In this document: positions 57,377-64,000 of the stretch, piece by piece | How positions within the stretch are numbered: the first letter of the stretch is position 1 | Layout of the letters: each line of letters starts with the position of its first letter | Origin: Gymnopilus junonius | Taxonomy: Eukaryota > Basidiomycota > Agaricomycetes > Agaricales > Galerinaceae | DNA: 64,000 bases | Direction: 5' to 3' | Assembly: GCA_015501075.1 (NCBI GenBank) | Contig: JADNYJ010000052.1 | Span: forward strand, 1 to 64,000 | Program-made: the position numbers and the translations under genes | The notes under the pieces: generated by a model | The model's input: the letters and a program-made list of their open reading frames with translations, nothing else | Database searches by the model: none | What the model was told of the DNA's origin: nothing

Positions 57377-60300
57377 ATGGCCCTCTACGCAAGGGACTTC
57401 GTCTATCCTCCTCTAGATGGCTCTATTACGCTACCAGAGACCATAGAATTCCACTGGAGGCACAATGCCGACCTGCCTGCATACGCGTTCAGCAGAGATG
57501 GGCAAGAGAATCAAAAACCTACGGAAATCTCTTACCTTGAATTTGGAAGGGCATGCCACAGAGTTGCACATTATGTTGATTCCAAATTCCAATCAAATGG
57601 AGGCAGGCCGGTAGTAGCTCTCATCGCCCTGTCGGATACGTTGCTCTATCAGGCTGTATGTGTTGGAATTATGAAGGCTGGTTTTATAGTAAGTCATCAT
57701 TAGCAGATGAAATCAGATAAAATAGTAATCTATATGACAGCCGTTCCCGATCTCTCCAAGAAATACAGCAGCAGCAGTCATCAATCTCCTCAAGAAAACG
57801 GATTGTCATTATCTACTTTCAACTTGTGTCACCCTCAAGGAACTTCTTGACAACATCAGTGTTGAACTTGGGGAGGAAGAATCCCCCTACAAAGTTGATG
57901 TTGAAGAAATTCCTCGGCTCTATGACATTTTCCCGAAGCTTGGCGAGGAGCGCGAGGATGATCCATTCACGCCCTACCGAAGTCCAAAAGATTACGCGGG
58001 CCTTAATGACGTCGGAATATACCTTCATTCGTCGGGAAGCACAGGCTTTCCAAAGGCGATTCCTCAGACACACCAAATCATGATTCATTGGGCATTATTC
58101 TGTTCGTGGGTTTTCTTCCCAATAAGAGATTTACTCATATTAACCTTACCATTAGCCTGTGGTCGGGTGTTCTCTTACCATCAACCTCGCCTCCGTGCTG
58201 CAGTAATGCATCTTCCTCCATTCCACACAATGGGAGTTTACACACAAGTATTCTTTCCTCTCTATAACTGCGCTACGAGCGCCATTTACCCCCCAGTCAC
58301 CGACAGTCCAGAGAAGTTGCCTATTATGCCAACGCCAGATAATATTTTGGATCATCTCCGTCGGACAAAATCGAATTCTGTTGTAGCTGTGCCCACACTA
58401 TTACAAGTCTGGGGTCAAGACCAAGATTCGATCGAGCTCTTAAGCTCTTTAGAAATTGTGGTATGTCTTGGTCACTTGACGAAATATCTCACTTTCACAA
58501 ATCACCGCACAGGACTACTCGGGAGGAGCCATCGCTCCTAAAATTGCGGACGATTTGACTGCCGCAGGAGTAAAACTCGTTCCTACGTACGGAGGAACGG
58601 AATTCGGAGCGCCGACAGAATTCTTCAAACGTTCTGAAGACGCAGCCGACTGGATGTACCTGGAGTTTGACGAAAGATGCAAAGTACGTTGGATACCTCA
58701 AGGCGATGGCACATACGAGTGTCAATTTTTGGTGGGTCTGTTTCCAGCTTGTTTCCATGATAGTCATATTCATCGTTTTTCTATACACGAAGACTACCGA
58801 GACACATTCACTTCCCGTGGAGAACTTGCCAGATGTGAGAGGGTACGCCACAAACGATCTTTTTGAGCCTCATCCAACAAAGAAGCACCTTTGGAGAATG
58901 TATGTCTATTGGACTCGACAGCCATCTTTCATTTGCCGATATAGTTAACCATTCTTTGACAGTGTTGGAAGACTCGACGACGTTATTATTCATGCTTCTG
59001 GAGAGAAAACTGTGCCGGCTCCGATAGAAGATGTGGTCATGAGCAGTCCTTAGTACGCATCTCGGCATTCTTTTTTCTTACGGTCCTCTAACGTCTAAAA
59101 GCATAATGGGAACGGTCATGTTTGGTCGTGCACATAACCAGCCAGGAATTTTAATTGAGCCCAAACCAAATTATGCCATTGACGTCGAGGACAGCAACCA
59201 GCTGGCTCAATTTCGCAATCTCATTTGGTATGCGCATCTCTCTTATCAGAATATGGTTATCAAGAACTCGTAAACAGGCCTGTCATAGAAGAAGCAAATA
59301 AAGTCGCTCCTACTTTTAGTAAAATCTTCAAAGAAATGATTCTCATCACGAACAAGAACAAGCCGCTGCCCCGCGCTGGAAAAGGAACGGTGATGAGGAA
59401 GCTCGCTGTGATCTCACATGAGCAGGAGATAGAGGCGCTGTAAGTTCCTTGATTGTACCCCTGAAAACCCGAGATTAATGTAAGTTGCATGGTAGATACG
59501 CCACTGTAGAGTCTACAGAGAACACCGAGTCCATCAAGCCACCTAACGTCTGGGACAAGGGAGCATTGACCCATTGGCTCGTTGAGCAGGCGCAAGATCT
59601 CAACGGCGGAAAAATAGTTGGGCCTGCAGACGATCTCTTCGAGCATGGATTTGACAGGTACATTTTCCACCCATTATCTGACTTACGCGTCCATGTTGAA
59701 CCCTTCCTCTACAGTCTGAGTGCAACAATTTTGAGGCGCCGGATCTTTGGAGCACTTCAAAACCTTAAATCTTCTACTGCAACTTCTGCTCTCCAGACTA
59801 TCAACCAAAATATAGTCTACAACTACCCAAACGTCAATGCACTCTCAGACTATCTTTTGAACCTCATTTCCTCCGATGCAGTAGCCGACTCTCCGAAAAG
59901 CCGCACCGAAGCTATCGAAGAAATGATCGCGAAATATGCATTTACGCAGAAGGAGATCGTTGACGCCGCGCCGCAAGCATCTCCCAAGACTTCTGAAATT
60001 GTCGTCCTTCTTACCGGGTCAACCGGCAACCTTGGTTCACAAGTCCTTGAGCAACTCTTACGGCATCCAGATGTCTCGAAGGTGTACGCATTGAACCGAC
60101 CTTCTTTTGGTGCTGCATCAATTTCCGAGCGTCATCTTGACCGGTTCCGCGACAAAGGTCTAGACACTGCGTTGCTTTCTTCGAGCAAGCTGGTTAGCCT
60201 AGAGAGTGACGTTTCGCGAGAGTACCTTGGACTTCCTGAGGCGAGGTATAAGGATGTGAGCATTTTCCTCAGCATGCAGAAGTCGCAGCTACTTACAAAT

Positions 60301-61403
60301 ATTTCGGTAGATCCTTGAATCAGTTGATGTGATTGTCCATACAGCCTGGCGATTAGACTTCAATTTGTCTCTTGCCTCCTTCGAGTCCAACATACGCGGC
60401 ACTCACAACTTGATCGACGTCGCTCGTTCAAAATCTGGTGTCAAGTTCATCTTTACTTCTTCAATCGCATCTGCTCTCTCATGGGATCAGTCTCTCGGTC
60501 CATATCCCGAGGAAGTGTTAATGGATGCCAAGTATGCAGTTGGTCAAGGTTACGGTGAGAGTAAATACGTTACCGAAAGGGTATATATCCATTCCTTTTT
60601 TCCTTTTGATTTTTTTTTCAGCTGATTTACTGACTCTGATTTTTAGATCCTTGCTACGAGCGGCGTAAACTTCACGTCGCTGAGGATAGGCCAAATATCT
60701 GGAGGTGGACCAAGGGGAGCTTGGGCGACTACAGACTGGCTCCCTATTCTCATCAAGTCCAGTCTTGCTCTTGGGCGTCTGCCCGCAGCGAACGGAGTAA
60801 GCAGCCCCCTCTCATCTGTCTCAATCCAGCTCATCAACGGGAATTTACCTTTATTCAGGTTGTTTCTTGGATCCAAATGGACGCAGTCTCCGCCTCAGTT
60901 CTCGACTTGGTCTTCTTTGATGAAGCATATCCTCGCGCAATAAATGTTCTCCACCCCAAACCCGTCCATTGGAACGACATCATGTCTCATATCGCAGATG
61001 CACTGGCTAAGGAGAAACAAACATCTCCCTCGCCGTTCGTTCCCTTTTCTGAATGGATCTCTCTGCTAGAGGATCGTGCAAAGTCGGGTTCACAAGAGAA
61101 GGATTACTCTCAAGTGGTGAGCATCCCCGTCCATCTCGCCTTTCTCCTAGACAACTGATTTAAACATGCCTATCATGTCAGCCCGCTATCAAACTCCATG
61201 ACTTCTTCAACAGTATGGCCAAAGAAGACGCCAGGATATCAACCTCGGGTCAAACAGATGCTGAAGTTGGCGGAATGACCAAGTTCTCGTTGGAAAATAT
61301 GCATCTCGTCAGCGAGACGTTGACCAACGTAACACCGCTGACGGCTAGCGAAGCACAGAAGTGGGTTGGGTATTGGAACGAAGTAGGACTGTTTGATCTC
61401 TAG
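57377..61403 (+). CDS. NRPS-like adenylate-forming reductase (A-PCP-R)
   Basis: Activates a carboxylic acid as AMP ester, loads it on a carrier domain and reduces it to an aldehyde. More than ten exons. The A domain starts MALYARDFVYPPLDGSITLP and includes GIYLHSSGSTGFPKAIPQTH (phosphate loop), HLPPFHTMGVYTQVFFPLYN, LVPTYGGTEFGAPTE and GRLDDVIIHASGEKTVP. The PCP has DDLFEHGFDSLSAT, with the phosphopantetheine Ser split by an intron. The reductase domain shows VVLLTGSTGNLGSQVLEQLL (NADPH loop), DVIVHTAWRLDFNLSLASFE, FTSSIASALSW and YGESKYVTER with catalytic Tyr and Lys, then GRLPAANGVSSPLSSVSIQL. The end is WVGYWNEVGLFDL. I noticed no frame break. Its layout matches fungal aryl or alkyl acid reductases more than lysine-pathway LYS2, which is longer. 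No other biosynthetic gene lies nearby, so the product is unknown. Confidence 0.9.
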
Positions 61404-61707
61404 CCGCCTGTTTGAAGTGAGTAATAATATAAATTTATAATTAGTAAATACATGTTTTTCAGAAACCTTCCAGGAGGCAATTCGTAGTGTGAGACGGGCA
61501 ATACATCGGAGCAGCTGAGGCCCATCCGAGTAGACGAGTAACGACCCAATCAACCATAGGGAGTGTCAAGAAATGTTTTGTGTCGTGCTGCACCAAAAAA
61601 ATGAGGGTATGAAGGTTCTTTCACTGGGTTCTATTAATAAAGAGATAGTAAAGCACGCTCCGTGGCCATCTACTACAACTTGTCTTGTAAAGTATGCGCC
61701 CCAAGCT
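61404..61707. other. 3' region between convergent genes
   Basis: Shared 3' flank of the reductase and cytochrome c1 genes; nothing else seen. Confidence 0.5.
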
Positions 61708-63035
61708 CTAGTGTGTTTTGGTGGTGCTGGAAGGAGGGTTGTAGACTGAAGAAATGCTTGAATTAGCAAAGACGACGCAAAGAAAGACGGGGAGAGAAGA
61801 AACACACAGAGTTTCCTGTTCTTTATGGGACCCCACTTGAAGCGCTTCACGTAGACGCTGATAACGAAAAGAGTGGAGAAGATGATGACGGCCTTAATAC
61901 CGTATTTCTTCCTCTCGTCGTGTTCTGGTTCAGCTGCCCAGCTCAAGAAGGTCGTGACATCCTTGGCCATTTGTGAAGTTGTAGCAGGGGTTCCTTGGTG
62001 AGCAAAGGAGTTAGATAAATATGGATTTAATTTCAAGGACACGAACCGTCATCGTATTCTACCAGTCCGTCGAACAAAACGCGAGGCATGGAGATGGCAC
62101 CACCAGGGAAGTAAGGGTTGTAGTTCATGCCTTCACGAATTTCAACTCCGGCTGGGGGGTCGATGTAGCCAGTAAGGAGAGAGAAGAGGTAGTCCTGGGA
62201 CGAGATATGAATTTCGGACGCAAACCAGAAGATATAATCCTACTTACAGCACCACCGTGACGAGCCTTGATGATCAAACTGAGGTCAGGAGGCATAGCAC
62301 CACCGTTGCTGGCTCTGGCAGCTTCTTCGTTAGGATATGGACCGGGCAAGTAGTCGGCAAGCTTTCCCGGTCTTTGGAACATCTCCCCTTGGTCATTAGG
62401 ACCGTCGGTGTACTCGACTTCCTCAGCCATGGCTCGGGCCTCATCCGCGGTGTGCGAAACACCGACAAGGTTGCGCCAGGCAATACGGTCGAGCGAGTGA
62501 CACGCTGCGCAGACTTCACGGTAGACTTGGTAACCTCTCCGGATGCTAAACAGAGAGGAATGAGAGCCGGATATGGGACGCGCTTTTTCGGTCCTACCTG
62601 GCATGGTCGAACGTGTCTAGGACACCCTTGTGCGACCATGGGTATGCCACGGGGTGGAGACCTTCGTCGCTGAGATGGCTGGCATGGACTTCGCTGAGGA
62701 AGGGGAGGGAGCCATAGAGCTGGGTGTACCAAGCGATAGAACCAACGGCGACGGCAGAGGCGGCAACGAGGGCCGTTCGGGAGGCAACAAAAGACTGACG
62801 AAAATTAAGTGTAAATTAACTGAACCAAATACAATTGTACAACTGCACATACCTCAGCTGAAGCCTTGGTAGACGCGAAACGGACCTGTGACAAGAAATA
62901 ATGACATGGTACTAACGGGAGAACAAACGAAAAACATACCGAAGCCGAACGGGCGCCAAAGAATAGCGTCGATGAGCGAGAAGGCCCCGCAGAGGCGGCT
63001 TTCTTGAAAGCCCCGGCAGAGAGCCTCGACAGCAT
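61708..63035 (-). CDS. CYT1: Cytochrome c1, heme protein of respiratory complex III
   Basis: Carries electrons from the Rieske protein to cytochrome c at the inner mitochondrial membrane. The presequence [20 protein letters not shown] is followed by [11 protein letters not shown] and a hydrophobic sorting segment ([20 protein letters not shown]). The mature part starts near [20 protein letters not shown], with the heme motif CAACH in [20 protein letters not shown], then [44 protein letters not shown] with the axial Met, and the C-terminal anchor [29 protein letters not shown]. The last exon gives [11 protein letters not shown]. About seven exons. An alternative Met lies four codons upstream. 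I noticed no frame break. Confidence 0.95.
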
Positions 63036-64000
63036 TTTAGTTTGCAAAGGTTTTTAGGGAGGAAAGGGAGGTCTACTGTCACGAGTAACGCGTGACCCCA
63101 CAAAACGGATGGAATCGGAGAACTAATCATCGCCCAATCGCAAGCTCTGCATTGCTTTCTCACGTGAAAGAGTCGAGAATCGAGACCCCTTTGCTCGTTG
63201 AACAGCTACTGCGACTGTGCCTCTTGCTTTTCTTTTTTATATTCTGTTAATATTTAGATCAGGTTCAACAATTACTTGACGGCTTCTCGCGATGACAATC
63301 TGCATCTTCTTCAAAGTTTTCCAGACTTCTGAATCTGTGGCCATCGGGCGTCAGATCTTCGCTGCTTTTTCACTCGCCTTTTGTCTCTGTGCGCGCCAAC
63401 ACCGGACCTTGTTCTCTTCTAAGTACTCCCATGCTTTCGTCGACTCGAGTGTTGGGCAGGGAGGACGTCAGACCGTCCTGACATGTACACGGCTCGGAGA
63501 TTTTAGTCCCAGCGTCAAAAATACTTGTGCACCTGCACACTCGCAATAGCCGGCTTTAAAGATTTAGACAATTGTCCTTGTTCTCTTCGGGAACCCCGAC
63601 TCTAGCGCCGAACTTCGAATTCACATACACACTCGGGACATTTATCCAATCGCGTCTGGTTTAATAATTGTTAATCTAGCTTCCACTGTCAACTCTCATA
63701 CATACATATTGCACGCTTCGGACCTCGACTCACCTGTAAGGCTTGTATTCTGTGAAGTGGCCGTTTCCTTGGACCAAACAAATTCATGTGCCTTTCAATT
63801 CACATCGCTTAAAAAACACGTATTACTTTTTGCTGTTGTCTTGCCAGAGTCGAGTGCATTCAATATTTCGGACTTCCGGCCTGGTTCACCACACAAATTG
63901 CGCCTCCCTTATCCCACCGTCTTCTTTTCTTCCCCGTGTTCCTCATATCTTCATATACGTGCGGCTACGTACCGTGTGCATGAAACCGAGATTTACGTCT
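63036..64000. other. Intergenic to window edge
   Basis: Upstream region of cytochrome c1. An 85-codon open frame at 63292-63549 has no motif, signal peptide or splice context and is not called. The last 400 bp are pyrimidine-rich and may be the 5' region of a gene beyond the window. Confidence 0.45.

Noticed and set aside
63292..63549. 85-codon plus-strand frame near the right edge
   Set aside because: No motif, no neighbour logic and weak codon pattern.

Overview
The window is genomic DNA of a filamentous basidiomycete, most likely an agaric (Agaricales). Genes are dense, split by many 45-150 bp GT-AG introns, and often divergently paired. The protein families are fungal: a FunK1-type kinase, an unspecific peroxygenase very like the Agrocybe enzyme as I remember it, an NRPS-like adenylate-forming reductase, and conserved eukaryotic housekeeping genes. 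I saw no rRNA, tRNA, CRISPR or bacterial operon structure.

Region 1 (1-9.8 kb) is accessory and oxidative: a secreted GH11 xylanase, a decayed xylanase fragment, a degenerate FunK1-like kinase, a secreted unspecific peroxygenase and an alanine/serine-glyoxylate aminotransferase (AGT1) with a peroxisomal-type C-terminus.

Region 2 (10-26.6 kb) is a tandem array on the minus strand. The unit joins an unrecognised gene with a mitochondrial-type N-terminus to a secreted FAD-linked oxidase of the berberine-bridge-enzyme (BBE/AA7-like) family. The oxidase is present as two intact-looking genes (A, D), three pseudogenes (B, C, E) and one older relic. The upstream gene is kept as two long copies and several 5' fragments. 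Oxidase D, and pseudogene E, carry Tyr where A and B carry the conserved flavin-linking His. Pseudogene C was hit three codons before its stop by a 913-bp non-autonomous hAT element with a perfect 8-bp target duplication and its own open, internally deleted ORF.

Region 3 (26.6-54.1 kb) is housekeeping: BUB3 and TAF6 (divergent), a membrane protein, a second aminotransferase (AGT2), a flavin-reductase-like protein and histidyl-tRNA synthetase (divergent), an 80-aa protein, a membrane-anchored kinase-like protein, dynein intermediate chain and tRNA-splicing endonuclease SEN2 (divergent), a THP3/LENG8 SAC3-domain protein and NatB catalytic subunit NAA20 (divergent), and the GATOR1/SEACIT subunit IML1.

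Region 4 (54.2-64 kb) begins with a complete 2,842-bp hAT-like transposon with an intact 668-codon spliced transposase, perfect 8-bp target duplications and terminal inverted repeats, inserted 91 bp upstream of IML1. A single A-PCP-reductase gene and cytochrome c1 follow.

Caveat: several essential genes (TAF6, histidyl-tRNA synthetase, BUB3) show isolated 1-bp indels, often in C/G runs, that break otherwise well conserved frames. Consensus error is therefore a live explanation for the lone frameshifts in the peroxygenase, AGT1 and the first array gene. Oxidase pseudogenes B, C and E carry larger or multiple lesions and are decayed regardless. All exon borders are my reading of splice sites and family motifs, without transcript data.
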